Shown here: positions 6,221 to 13,546 of the stretch, piece by piece
Numbering within the stretch: position 1 is the first letter of the stretch
Layout of the letters: the number at the start of each line of letters is the position of its first letter
DNA from: Eisenbergiella sp900555195
Lineage (GTDB): Bacteria; Bacillota; Clostridia; Lachnospirales; Lachnospiraceae
Length of the DNA: 27,736 nucleotides
Assembly (NCBI GenBank): GCA_902492555.1
Contig: CABUMH010000048.1
Location: forward strand, 1 to 27,736
Direction: 5' to 3'
Position numbers and translations under genes: made by a program
Notes under the pieces: generated by a model
What the model saw: the letters and a program-made list of their open reading frames with translations, nothing else
Told to the model about the DNA's origin: nothing
Databases searched by the model: none

Positions 6221-7270
6221 ATGAATACAGTAATCGAAGTGATGGATGGAAGCGAAGCGGATGAGGAGAAAATACAGAGAGCAGGACAGATCCTGAAAGA
6301 AGGAGGACTGGTAGCTTTCCCGACGGAGACGGTTTATGGCCTTGGAGGGGACGCGCTGAATCCCGCTTCTTCCAGGAAAATTTATGCGGCAAAAGGAAGG
6401 CCTTCTGATAATCCGCTGATCATTCATATCTGCTGTTGGGAAGATATATACAGGATTGCTGAGGATCCATCCGGCTGGGGAAAACGGTTGGCGGATGCGT
6501 TCTGGCCTGGCCCGCTTACAATGATTCTCCCAAGGAAGGAAGCGGTGCCGAAGGAAACAACCGGCGGGCTGGATACGGTGGCGGTGCGCCTTCCCTCGCA
6601 TCCGGTTGCCAGGCGTTTGATTGAGGCTGCAGGAGGCTATGTGGCTGCGCCCAGCGCGAATACATCCGGCAAGCCAAGCCCGACGTCAGCCCAGTATGTT
6701 GCGGAAGACATGGACGGAAGGATCGACATGATCCTGGACGGAGGCGCTGTGGGGATCGGCCTGGAATCCACGATTGTGGATCTGACCGGCTCGGAGCCGA
6801 TGATCCTGCGGCCCGGATATATAACGAAGAAGATGCTGGAGGATGTGTTCGGCCATGTATCCGTGGATCAGACCATCCTGAAAGGCGATACAGCAGGACG
6901 CCCGAAGGCGCCAGGTATGAAATACAGGCATTATGCCCCCAAGGGGGAACTTTCTATCGTGGAAGGCCAGGAGGATGCAGTGGTGCGGCGGATCAACGAA
7001 TTGTGCGCGCAGGCTGCCGCCTGCGGAAAGCGTACGGGAGTGATCGCCACGGATGAAACGGCAGCGCGTTATCTGGCGGATAGCGTGAAGAGCGCGGGTG
7101 CGAGGAAGGATGAAGAAGCGATCGCGCACAGCCTGTATCGGATTCTGAGGGAGTTCGACGATGAGGAAGTGGAAGTGATGTATTCGGAATCCTTTGATAC
7201 GGATGGGATAGGACAGGCCATCATGAACCGCCTGCTGAAAGCGGCGGGACATCATGTGATACAAAGTTAG
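6221..7270 (+). CDS. L-threonylcarbamoyladenylate synthase (Sua5/YwlC type)
   Basis: This enzyme makes threonylcarbamoyl-AMP from threonine, bicarbonate and ATP, the first step of the t6A37 modification of ANN-decoding tRNAs. The 349-residue length is that of the two-domain Sua5 form: a YrdC-like catalytic domain (about 15-205) and a C-terminal Sua5 domain (about 225-345). The signature Lys58-Gly-Arg-x-x-x-Asn64-Pro is present, as are GLVAFPTETVYGLG, AAPSANTSGKPSPTSA and STIVDLTG. The linker carries RPGYIT, and the second domain starts APGMKYRHYAPK. I chose the ATG at 6221 because the in-frame ATG at 6158 lies within the promoter -10 element. It appears to head a run of rpiB, upp and a deaminase, an order also seen in other Firmicutes upstream of the ATP synthase genes. 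Confidence 0.92.
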   Translation: MNTVIEVMDGSEADEEKIQRAGQILKEGGLVAFPTETVYGLGGDALNPASSRKIYAAKGRPSDNPLIIHICCWEDIYRIAEDPSGWGKRLADAFWPGPLTMILPRKEAVPKETTGGLDTVAVRLPSHPVARRLIEAAGGYVAAPSANTSGKPSPTSAQYVAEDMDGRIDMILDGGAVGIGLESTIVDLTGSEPMILRPGYITKKMLEDVFGHVSVDQTILKGDTAGRPKAPGMKYRHYAPKGELSIVEGQEDAVVRRINELCAQAAACGKRTGVIATDETAARYLADSVKSAGARKDEEAIAHSLYRILREFDDEEVEVMYSESFDTDGIGQAIMNRLLKAAGHHVIQS

Positions 7271-7349
7271 GATGGCGGAAGCGAAAGCGATGGGGGAACC
7301 CCTTTGCGAGAATAAATGCCTTTTAGGGCGGAAAGGTGCGTAGGGAAAG

Positions 7350-7781
7350 ATGAAAATAGCGTTGGGAAGTGACCATGGGGGATACGATCTGAAGCAGGAG
7401 GTCATCAAGTATCTGGACGAGCATGGCATTGAATGGAAGGATTATGGGTGCGACAGCAAAGAATCCTGCGATTATCCTGCGTTCGGAAGGGCTGCTGCGG
7501 AAGCGGTCGCCTCAGGGGAGTGCGATAAAGGAATCGTGATCTGCACTACGGGAATCGGGATTTCTATTGTGGCGAACAAAGTGCGGGGTATCCGCTGTGC
7601 GCTGTGTGCCGATACGGTGTCTGCCAGATTGACAAGGGAGCATAATGACGCCAACATGCTTGCCATGGGCGCCGGCATTGTGGGGCGGAACCTGGCGCTC
7701 GGCATTGTGGAGACATTTCTTTCCACTCCGTTTTCAGGGGAGGAGAAGCATGTGCGCAGAGTGAAGGCCATTGAAGAATAA
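7350..7781 (+). CDS. rpiB: Ribose 5-phosphate isomerase B
   Basis: A 143-residue RpiB/LacAB-family isomerase that interconverts ribose 5-phosphate and ribulose 5-phosphate in the pentose phosphate pathway. The phosphate-binding SDHGG motif is at residues 7-11, the catalytic Cys65 is in ICTTGIGISI, and a conserved EHNDANMLAMG loop follows. Cys at this position is typical of ribose-type RpiB; LacA/LacB and some RpiB proteins differ here. Length is standard. The gene lies between tsaC/sua5 and upp, which fits supply of ribose phosphate, and thus PRPP, to pyrimidine salvage. Confidence 0.93.
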   Translation: MKIALGSDHGGYDLKQEVIKYLDEHGIEWKDYGCDSKESCDYPAFGRAAAEAVASGECDKGIVICTTGIGISIVANKVRGIRCALCADTVSARLTREHNDANMLAMGAGIVGRNLALGIVETFLSTPFSGEEKHVRRVKAIEE

Positions 7782-7820
7782 TTAACAAAAGAGAGAAGCG
7801 AATACGGGAGGAGAAAAGAC

Positions 7821-8450
7821 ATGTCTAAGGTAGTGATTATGGATCATCCTTTGATTCAGCATAAAATCGGTTATATCAGAAGGATTGAAACCGGAACAAA
7901 AGATTTCCGTCAGACCATCGGCGAGATCGCGATGCTGATCTGTTATGAAGCGACGAGGAGCCTGCCTCTTACGGACGTCAAGATTACCACGCCGATCTGC
8001 GATACCACGGTAAAAGAACTGAAAGGAAAAAAGATGGCAATCGTGCCGATCCTGCGCGCGGGCCTGGGAATGGTTGACGGCGTGCTGAATCTGATTCCGG
8101 CAGCGAAGGTGGGGCATATCGGATTGTACCGCGATCCGGAGACACTCATGCCCGTGGAATACTACTGCAAACTCCCTGCGGACTGTGCGGAAAGAGAGGT
8201 ATTCGTAGTGGATCCCATGCTGGCAACGGGCGGTTCTTCCGTAGCAGCGATTCAGATGCTGAAGGATAAAGGATGCAAGAAGATTCACTTTATGTGCATT
8301 ATCGCAGCGCCCGAGGGGATTGCAAAGATGCAGGAGAAGCATCCGGATGTGGATCTGTATGTGGGGGCACTGGACGAGCGGTTGAACGACCACGGTTACA
8401 TCGTTCCTGGCCTGGGTGATGCAGGAGACAGGATATTCGGAACCAAGTAA
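7821..8450 (+). CDS. upp: Uracil phosphoribosyltransferase
   Basis: The 209-residue enzyme converts uracil and PRPP to UMP in pyrimidine salvage. The PRPP-binding loop VVDPMLATGGS (Asp131 to Ser139) is intact, as are the N-terminal DHPLIQHKIGYIR segment, the ILRAGLGMVDG loop and the uracil-specific C-terminal YIVPGLGDAGDR. Length is the usual 208-209. A GGGAGGAGAAA ribosome site precedes the start. In Bacillus upp also lies just upstream of the ATP synthase operon; here three more transcription units intervene. Confidence 0.96.
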   Translation: MSKVVIMDHPLIQHKIGYIRRIETGTKDFRQTIGEIAMLICYEATRSLPLTDVKITTPICDTTVKELKGKKMAIVPILRAGLGMVDGVLNLIPAAKVGHIGLYRDPETLMPVEYYCKLPADCAEREVFVVDPMLATGGSSVAAIQMLKDKGCKKIHFMCIIAAPEGIAKMQEKHPDVDLYVGALDERLNDHGYIVPGLGDAGDRIFGTK

Positions 8451-8492
8451 CCGCCTGGCAGGTGTCTGTATGAGACGGGAAAAGGAGAAGCC

Positions 8493-8972
8493 ATGAAGAG
8501 GAAGGATTATATAACCTGGGATGAGTATTTCATGGGGGTGGCAAAGCTGTCGGGCATGCGTTCCAAGGATCCCAATACGCAGGTGGGCGCTTGCATTGTC
8601 AGCGGCGATAATAAAATATTGTCCATGGGATACAACGGATTTCCGATCGGCTGTTCTGATGATGAATTTCCCTGGGGTAAGACCGGGGAAGAGGAAGATA
8701 CCAAGTATCCCTATGTGACGCACAGCGAGTTGAACGCGATCCTCAATTACAGGGGCGGAAGTCTGGCTGGCGCTAAGCTGTATGTATCTCTTTTTCCCTG
8801 CAATGAATGCGCCAAAGCGATCATCCAGAGCGGGATTAAGGAGATTGTGTACGAATGCGATAAATATGCGGATACGCCGTCTGTGCGCGCATCCAAACGG
8901 ATGCTGGACGCGGCCGGCGTGACTTACCGCAGATATGAGCCGGCAGGACGGCAGGTGGTTATTTCCCTGTAA
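8493..8972 (+). CDS. dCMP deaminase (ComEB type)
   Basis: A 159-residue zinc-dependent deaminase converting dCMP to dUMP, a precursor of thymidylate. The zinc and catalytic residues are clear: His77-Ser-Glu79 and the Pro102-Cys103-Asn-Glu-Cys106 motif. The N-terminal WDEYFMGVAKLSGMRSKDPNTQVGA and GYNGFP segments are those of deoxycytidylate deaminases rather than cytidine or guanine deaminases. In Bacillus the orthologue is named comEB because it lies in the comE operon, though it is not needed for DNA uptake. It is placed directly after upp, so the two genes form a pyrimidine nucleotide pair. Confidence 0.9.
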   Translation: MKRKDYITWDEYFMGVAKLSGMRSKDPNTQVGACIVSGDNKILSMGYNGFPIGCSDDEFPWGKTGEEEDTKYPYVTHSELNAILNYRGGSLAGAKLYVSLFPCNECAKAIIQSGIKEIVYECDKYADTPSVRASKRMLDAAGVTYRRYEPAGRQVVISL

Positions 8973-8994
8973 AGGGACTTGAAGGAGAATGCGG

Positions 8995-10155
8995 ATGAGG
9001 ACATCGGGAAAACGCAGGCTGACCGCCTTTTTGATGGCTTTGATCATGCTTACGGTCCCGCAGGTGCACGCGGCTGCAACCTCAGATACGAGGGAGAAGC
9101 TGGAGAAGGCAAAGCAGGAAAAGGAAGCGACGGAGAATTTGAAAGATGCGCAGGAGGGCCAGATCGATGAACTGGAGAATGCGCAGAGCAGCCTCGAAGG
9201 GGAATTGAATAACCTGACCGATCAACTGACAGCGGTGAGCAATGAGCTGGAGACAATCGAGAGCAATATTATTACCAAAAACGAAGAGATTGCAGCCACC
9301 CAGGAAGAATTGGAACAGGCGAAAGAGACGGAAGAATGGCAGTATACCTGCCTGAAGAAACGGATCCAGTACTCCTATGAACACAGCAATAACATGTATC
9401 TGGAGGCCTTCCTTTCGGCTGGTTCCTTTGGGGAAATCCTGAACCTGACGGAATATTTCACCCAGGTTGCCTCATACGATCAGGAAATGCTGGCGGATTA
9501 TAAAGCGGCCAGAGAAGCGGTGGAGGAACAGGAGGCCCAGCTGGAAGAAGAGAAAGCGCAGCTGGACGAGATGAAGGCGTCTGCAGAAGCGGAACATGAG
9601 AAGTTTTCCGGCCTGATCAGCCAGACGCAGGGAAGCATTTCTGCCTATTCTGATCAGATTGCCAACGCCGAAGCACAGGTGGAAGCGCTGGAAGCGCAGA
9701 TTGAAGCGCAGAATGAGAACATTTCGGCCCTGCAGAAACAGTTGGAGGAGGAACTGCGGAAATCCCGTTTGGCCGCTCAATCCAGCTGGAGGGATATTTC
9801 AGAAGTCACCTTTACGGAAGATGACAGGTACCTGCTGGCCAATCTGATCTATTGCGAAGCGGGAGGGGAGCCCTATGAGGGACAGGTGGCTGTGGGAGCT
9901 GTGGTAATCAACCGGGTGCTCAGTTCTGTGTTTCCCAATACCGTATCAGGTGTGATTTATCAGTCCGGACAGTTTGAACCGGTGTCCACCGGCCGCCTGG
10001 CACTTGCCCTGGCGGAGAACCGCGCTACGGACAGCTGTTACCGCGCGGCGGATGAAGCCATGAGCGGTGTGACGAATGTGGGGAACTGCGTGTTCTTCCG
10101 AACGCCTGTGCCGGGCCTTACAGGCATCAATATCGGCGGGCATGTTTTCTACTAA
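8995..10155 (+). CDS. Secreted coiled-coil protein with C-terminal SleB/CwlJ hydrolase domain
   Basis: The 386-residue protein combines a signal peptide (about 1-27, ending near VHA), a long coiled coil (about 33-260) made of Glu/Gln/Ala-rich heptads with the YSYEHSNNMYLEAFLSAGSFGEIL break typical of PcsB/CwlO-type regulators, and a C-terminal Hydrolase_2 (SleB/CwlJ) domain (about 275-386). The catalytic Glu288 is in IYCEAGGEPYEGQVAVGAVVINR. SleB domains are lytic transglycosylases known from spore cortex hydrolysis. The PcsB-like coiled coil suggests regulation by the FtsEX-type division machinery, but no FtsEX is in the window. I chose the ATG at 8995 because the GAAGGAG site (8981-8987) leaves only one base before the alternative ATG at 8989. 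A strong terminator follows. Confidence 0.88.
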   Translation: MRTSGKRRLTAFLMALIMLTVPQVHAAATSDTREKLEKAKQEKEATENLKDAQEGQIDELENAQSSLEGELNNLTDQLTAVSNELETIESNIITKNEEIAATQEELEQAKETEEWQYTCLKKRIQYSYEHSNNMYLEAFLSAGSFGEILNLTEYFTQVASYDQEMLADYKAAREAVEEQEAQLEEEKAQLDEMKASAEAEHEKFSGLISQTQGSISAYSDQIANAEAQVEALEAQIEAQNENISALQKQLEEELRKSRLAAQSSWRDISEVTFTEDDRYLLANLIYCEAGGEPYEGQVAVGAVVINRVLSSVFPNTVSGVIYQSGQFEPVSTGRLALALAENRATDSCYRAADEAMSGVTNVGNCVFFRTPVPGLTGINIGGHVFY

Positions 10156-10200
10156 AACCTATATGCTGCAAAATGGAGCGCATATTTTTCCTAAATAAAA

Positions 10201-10234
10201 GCCGTCCCGGTTCAGAATGCCGGAACGGCTTTTT
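10201..10234 (+). terminator. Rho-independent terminator after the SleB-domain gene
   Basis: GCCGTCCCGG (10201-10210) pairs with CCGGAACGGC (10220-10229), one C-A mismatch, loop TTCAGAATG, followed by TTTTT. It closes the run that starts with tsaC/sua5. Confidence 0.9.
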
Positions 10235-10300
10235 GGCTATGCCCGGATGGAGCGTGCATACATGTAAGGCGTGATTTCTGCAGCGTTGAGATGTGCCCGT

Positions 10301-10786
10301 TTACAGCATCGGATCAAAACGCTCCATGGGAGCGGTCAGCTCCATAAGCCTGCCGTCATAAATGGCTGTGAGCAGGCTGTTCAGGGAACGCAGCGCGCTT
10401 TTTAACTGCTCAGAAGAAAGAAGCTGCCTGTCGAAGGCGAGGGAGAGCTCATCGAGATCGATGACCTTGACAAAACCGTCCGGATAGATAACGACATCTG
10501 CCAGCAGATCCGTGACGATCAGGGAATTGGAATCCTCATGATATTCAGGGGAAATGATGTCGCAGTAATGATAGAGAAGGCGGCCGTCAGGGGCATAGAA
10601 GCGGCTGATTTTGTAGCCTTCGTTCAGATAATAGCAAGAGAAGCCGTGATGCAGATCCTGCCTTTTTTTCAGGGCTTTCCAGCCGGTCACGAGAAGGCCG
10701 TCCTGTGACAGAAGAATTACGTCATCCTTTAGCAGGATGCATTCCTCCGGAATCAGACGTCTGCGGTACAGAATGAGCTCTTTCAT
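10301..10786 (-). CDS. DUF402 protein, nucleoside tri/diphosphatase-like (Ntdp/YgaC family)
   Basis: A 161-residue DUF402 protein. Members such as Bacillus YgaC and the staphylococcal Ntdp are divalent metal-dependent phosphatases of nucleoside tri- and diphosphates. The family core is visible: FSCYYLNEGYKISRFYAPDGRLLYHYCDII, then VTDLLADVVIYPDGFVKVIDLDEL, whose clustered Asp residues are the metal ligands. The frame is open to 10840, but the ATG at 10786 follows a GGAAGGGAG site and gives the family's normal N-terminus. The gene is monocistronic, divergent from the ATP synthase operon, with a good promoter that overlaps the edge of a dispersed hairpin repeat. The function in this organism is inferred from family. 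Confidence 0.85.
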   Translation of the reverse strand: MKELILYRRRLIPEECILLKDDVILLSQDGLLVTGWKALKKRQDLHHGFSCYYLNEGYKISRFYAPDGRLLYHYCDIISPEYHEDSNSLIVTDLLADVVIYPDGFVKVIDLDELSLAFDRQLLSSEQLKSALRSLNSLLTAIYDGRLMELTAPMERFDPML

Positions 10787-10840
10787 AGGCGCTCCCTTCC
10801 CCCTGTGAATACGGGCAGCATCAATATATTTATGTTCCAA

Positions 10841-10869
10841 ATTTTATACACTGGAAGAGAAAATGTCAA
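10841..10869 (-). promoter_or_regulatory. Promoter of the DUF402 gene
   Basis: On the minus strand TTGACA (10869-10864), a consensus -35, and TAAAAT (10846-10841) are separated by 17 bases. The -35 overlaps the first bases of the hairpin repeat that begins at 10868, so repeat structure and promoter share sequence. Confidence 0.75.
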
Positions 10870-10981
10870 GTTCCCGCACGCCCTGGCGGCGTTGTCTGAC
10901 GCCCTGCAGGGTGGAGTTTAGCCGCCAGGCGGGAGAACTTCCTGCATGCAAATGTTTAGAAACAGCCAATTTTTGAGGTGG
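10868..10981. repeat. Copy A of a dispersed hairpin repeat (core plus right flank)
   Basis: A stable hairpin pairs AAGTTCCCGC...CCTGGCGGC (left) with GCCGCCAGGCGGGAGAACTT (right, to 10940), with a small GCCC/GGGT stem and TGCA loop at the apex (10901-10911). The 64-base core 10873-10936 matches 26906-26969 at about 59 of 64 positions. A second block, 10956-10981, matches 26989-27014 at about 23 of 26, and both pairs of blocks are separated by exactly 19 bases. Outside this the two copies diverge; there is no long outer arm here. The stretch between 10982 and 11140 contains no gene I can support. Confidence 0.8.
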
Positions 10982-11144
10982 TTTGCAGGAAACGGAATCC
11001 AGCGCGGCCAGGCAGCCTTCTTTTATATGCGGGATGGGCGCCGGGAAATGACGGCTTGGCCCCTGCCTATTGGCGGAAAGGCGGTACGCGAGCGTGCGAA
11101 GAGGCGCGCGGGTAATATGTCGGTGAAAATTCCCGCGTATGAAG

Positions 11145-11173
11145 TGGACAGGCGAAAGAAAAACGGGTATAAT
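11145..11173 (+). promoter_or_regulatory. Promoter of the ATP synthase operon
   Basis: TGGACA (11145-11150) and a perfect TATAAT (11168-11173) are separated by 17 bases. The predicted start near 11180 gives a leader of about 88 bases before the first ATG at 11268. Confidence 0.75.
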
Positions 11174-11267
11174 CATACATAGGTATTTTCCGGTTAAGAG
11201 GAGAGAAGGTCTGAGGGACGGCCAATCGCCTCTGATACGCCAAAGCGGTGTGGAAATAAGGACGAAT

Positions 11268-11525
11268 ATGAAATGGGATAAGAATATTTTCCGCTATCTG
11301 ACCCTGATTACACAGTTCGGGATCTATATGCTGGTTCCGATTTTTTTATGCGCATTTGCAGGGATGTATCTTGATAAGAGGCTGGGAACCTCTTTTCTGG
11401 TAATCATTTTCTTTTTTATAGGGGCGTTGGCGGGATTCAGAAATATTTATCTGCTGGCGGCAAAGCTTACCGGCAGCGGGAGAAAAGAAGGGCATGATAA
11501 GAAGTCTTCTGGGGAAAATAAATGA
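11268..11525 (+). CDS. AtpZ/AtpI family protein, first gene of the atp operon
   Basis: An 85-residue membrane protein with two hydrophobic segments (about 13-33 and 40-62) separated by a MYLDKRLGTS turn, which is the typical AtpZ/AtpI hairpin. Such proteins precede the structural genes of F1Fo ATP synthases; AtpI assists c-ring assembly, and AtpZ/AtpI complexes have been linked to cation transport. The ATG at 11268 follows an AAGGA site. The frame is open upstream to 11139, beyond the promoter -10, so the longer reading is excluded. The C-terminus is Lys/Gly/Ser-rich and its last 32 bases overlap the next gene, implying coupled translation. Confidence 0.82.
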   Translation: MKWDKNIFRYLTLITQFGIYMLVPIFLCAFAGMYLDKRLGTSFLVIIFFFIGALAGFRNIYLLAAKLTGSGRKEGHDKKSSGENK

Positions 11526-11922
11526 AACGGTGCGGGAGCTGTGGCTGGGGATTCTGATATGGACCCTCGCGTGGCAGATCGTGCCCGTATGGTTTATGAA
11601 AGAAGCCGTTAGTTATAGCTTGGGGCTGTGGCTTGGCGCCCTTTTGGCGCTGGGAGCCTCTTATCATATGTGGTGGGCGCTTGAAAGAGGGCTGGAAGAT
11701 GCGGGAAGCGCCCAGAAATATATCGGCAAGCAGGCGGTTATACGCTATTTGGTGATTGTGGCGGCTTTTGCAGTCATCATGATAACGAAGATCGCTAATC
11801 CGCTGTCGGCCTTTGCAGGTATTATGGGACTGAAGGCTGCGGCATATATGCAGCCGTTTCTGCATCGCCGTCTGCATGGCGGAAAGAAGGAAAGGGAAGA
11901 AAAGGAGGAGGTGACTTTGTGA
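11494..11922 (+). CDS. ATP synthase subunit I
   Basis: A 142-residue protein with four predicted membrane helices (WLGILIWTLAWQIVPVWF, LGLWLGALLALGASYHMWWAL, IRYLVIVAAFAVIMITKI and NPLSAFAGIMGLKAAAYM) and a strongly charged C-terminal tail rich in Lys and Glu. Length, topology and position directly before atpB match the subunit I family (ATP-synt_I) of Firmicutes. It overlaps the preceding gene by 32 bases and the following atpB by four bases (GTGA). It probably acts in Fo assembly together with the preceding AtpZ-like protein, so this operon carries two I/Z-type accessory proteins. Confidence 0.82.
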   Translation: MIRSLLGKINETVRELWLGILIWTLAWQIVPVWFMKEAVSYSLGLWLGALLALGASYHMWWALERGLEDAGSAQKYIGKQAVIRYLVIVAAFAVIMITKIANPLSAFAGIMGLKAAAYMQPFLHRRLHGGKKEREEKEEVTL

Positions 11923-12638
11923 GAAACAGTATTCTGCTGACCGCGGAAGCGGAAGTGGACTTTATGATACATGGGGTCTTTTCTTATAATTTTTTCGGAC
12001 ATAAGGTATGGATAACGACGACCCATATCAGCCTTTTGATTGTCCTGCTCGTGTTCATAGTCTTCGCAATCGCGGCCAATCGGGTGATGAAGCGGGCACA
12101 GCAGGTGCCGGGGGCTTTTCAGAATGTGGTGGAACTCATCGTGGAAAAGCTGGACGGAATGATACACGGCGTTATGGGAAAGAATGCGGCGAAGTTCGCA
12201 AACTATATCGGCACGGTATTTCTTTTTATACTGATCTGCAATATTTCTGGTCTGTTCGGCCTGCGCCCTCCCACGGCGGACTATGGGGTGACGCTGCCTT
12301 TGGGGCTGATGACATTTATTCTGATCCATTATAATAAGTTGAAGCATCAGAAGCTGTCGGGAGTGCTGAAGGGATTGTGCGATCCATGGCCGATCTGGAT
12401 CCCGATCAATATTATAGGAGATGTGGCAGTGCCAATCTCCCTGTCGTTGCGTCTGTTCGCCAATATCCTGTCAGGAACAGTGATGATGGCGCTGATATAT
12501 GGATTGTTAAAATGGGTGGCATTGTTCTGGCCTGCCGCGCTGCATGTGTATTTTGATCTGTTTTCCGGCGCGATCCAGACCTATGTATTCTGTATGCTGA
12601 CGATGACCTATATTTCAGACGCAATTGGGGACGACTGA
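11919..12638 (+). CDS. atpB: ATP synthase Fo subunit a
   Basis: The 239-residue subunit a forms the ion half-channels next to the c ring. The invariant arginine is Arg178 in SLSLRLFANILSG. Helices before and after it (FANYIGTVFLFILICNISGLFGLRPPT, YVFCMLTMTYISDAIGDD) are as in the family. The start is GTG at 11919, with a GGAGGAGG site eight bases upstream and a four-base overlap with the preceding stop; no ATG is close enough to compete. The N-terminal segment is short, like other clostridial forms. Confidence 0.95.
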   Translation: MRNSILLTAEAEVDFMIHGVFSYNFFGHKVWITTTHISLLIVLLVFIVFAIAANRVMKRAQQVPGAFQNVVELIVEKLDGMIHGVMGKNAAKFANYIGTVFLFILICNISGLFGLRPPTADYGVTLPLGLMTFILIHYNKLKHQKLSGVLKGLCDPWPIWIPINIIGDVAVPISLSLRLFANILSGTVMMALIYGLLKWVALFWPAALHVYFDLFSGAIQTYVFCMLTMTYISDAIGDD

Positions 12639-12689
12639 AAGTAAAAGAAAAAAAGTGGGCCGTATGAAGCGGCGGAAATGGAGGAAATT

Positions 12690-12941
12690 ATGGAATTCAA
12701 TGAGAACTTTATTCTGGGATGTTCGGCAATCGGAGCGGGACTCGCGCTGATCGCAGGAATTGGGCCAGGTGTGGGCCAGGGAATTGCGGCAGGGCATGCA
12801 GCTGCGGCGGTAGGACGCAATCCGGGCGCTAAATCTGATATCACGTCCACCATGCTGCTGGGACAGGCCGTTGCGGAAACAACGGGTCTGTACGGTCTTC
12901 TGGTGGCCATGCTGCTTTTATTCGTGAAACCTCTGACCTGA
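12690..12941 (+). CDS. atpE: ATP synthase Fo subunit c, sodium-type
   Basis: An 83-residue two-helix c subunit. The ion-binding carboxylate is Glu63 in the second helix. Residues known to coordinate sodium in the Ilyobacter tartaricus c ring are present in the same spacing: Gln30 in the first helix (GPGVGQG), then Val61, Glu63, Thr64 (Ser in Ilyobacter), Thr65 and Tyr68 in VAETTGLYG. The polar loop RNPGA is standard. I chose the ATG at 12690 because GGAGG (12680-12684) lies just upstream; the in-frame ATG at 12678 has no ribosome site and would overlap it. Sodium coupling is inferred from these residues. Confidence 0.95.
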   Translation: MEFNENFILGCSAIGAGLALIAGIGPGVGQGIAAGHAAAAVGRNPGAKSDITSTMLLGQAVAETTGLYGLLVAMLLLFVKPLT

Positions 12942-12982
12942 TCTGAGACCGGGAAAAAAGAAAGGGGAAAGGAGACCAAAAT

Positions 12983-13546
12983 TTGCTTACCAAATTCATG
13001 GTGCCGCATCTTCTTGCCGCGGATACGATGGAACCGCGCCTGTTTGATCTGGATTTCCAGCTTCTGGCCGATTCTGTGCTCACCATCATCGCGGTATTTG
13101 TTCTGTTTTTTGTCCTGTCTTATTTTCTGTTCAACCCGGTCAGGGAATTCCTGAAAAAGAGGCAGGATGGGATCCGGCAGGATCTGGACGAGGCGAAGGC
13201 CGGCAGAGAAGAAGCGGCCGCCTTAAAAAAGGAATATGAAGACAAGCTGGCCAATATCAATAAAGAGGCGGAGGAAATCCTTTCCGCCACCAGAAAGAAA
13301 GCCCTGGCCAATGGAAACCGCATCGAACAGGAAGCAAAGGCGGAAGCCGCACGGATCGTGGCGCGGGCCAGGGTGGAAGCGGATCTGGAAAAGAAAAAAA
13401 TGGCGGATGATGTGAAGCGGGAAATGGTATCAATCGCTTCCGTTCTGGCCGGCAAGATGATCGGCGCTTCTGTGGATGCTTCCATGCAGGAGAGGCTGAT
13501 TGACGAAACATTGAAGGAAATAGGTGATCGCACATGGCTAAGCTGA
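12983..13546 (+). CDS. atpF: ATP synthase Fo subunit b
   Basis: The 187-residue subunit b has one membrane segment (about 29-50, SVLTIIAVFVLFFVLSYFLF) ending in the family's NPVREFLKKR, then a long charged amphipathic helix that forms the peripheral stalk. The start is TTG at 12983: AAAGGAG (12968-12974) is eight bases upstream, while the next in-frame ATG (12998) is too far from it. A periplasmic N-terminal segment of about 28 residues is longer than in Escherichia coli but common in clostridia. The 3' end overlaps atpH by 13 bases. Confidence 0.92.
   Translation: MLTKFMVPHLLAADTMEPRLFDLDFQLLADSVLTIIAVFVLFFVLSYFLFNPVREFLKKRQDGIRQDLDEAKAGREEAAALKKEYEDKLANINKEAEEILSATRKKALANGNRIEQEAKAEAARIVARARVEADLEKKKMADDVKREMVSIASVLAGKMIGASVDASMQERLIDETLKEIGDRTWLS

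Noticed and set aside
7782..9047. 421-codon open frame on the minus strand opposite upp and the dCMP deaminase gene
   Set aside because: Antisense to two recognised enzymes; no Shine-Dalgarno and no domain signature.
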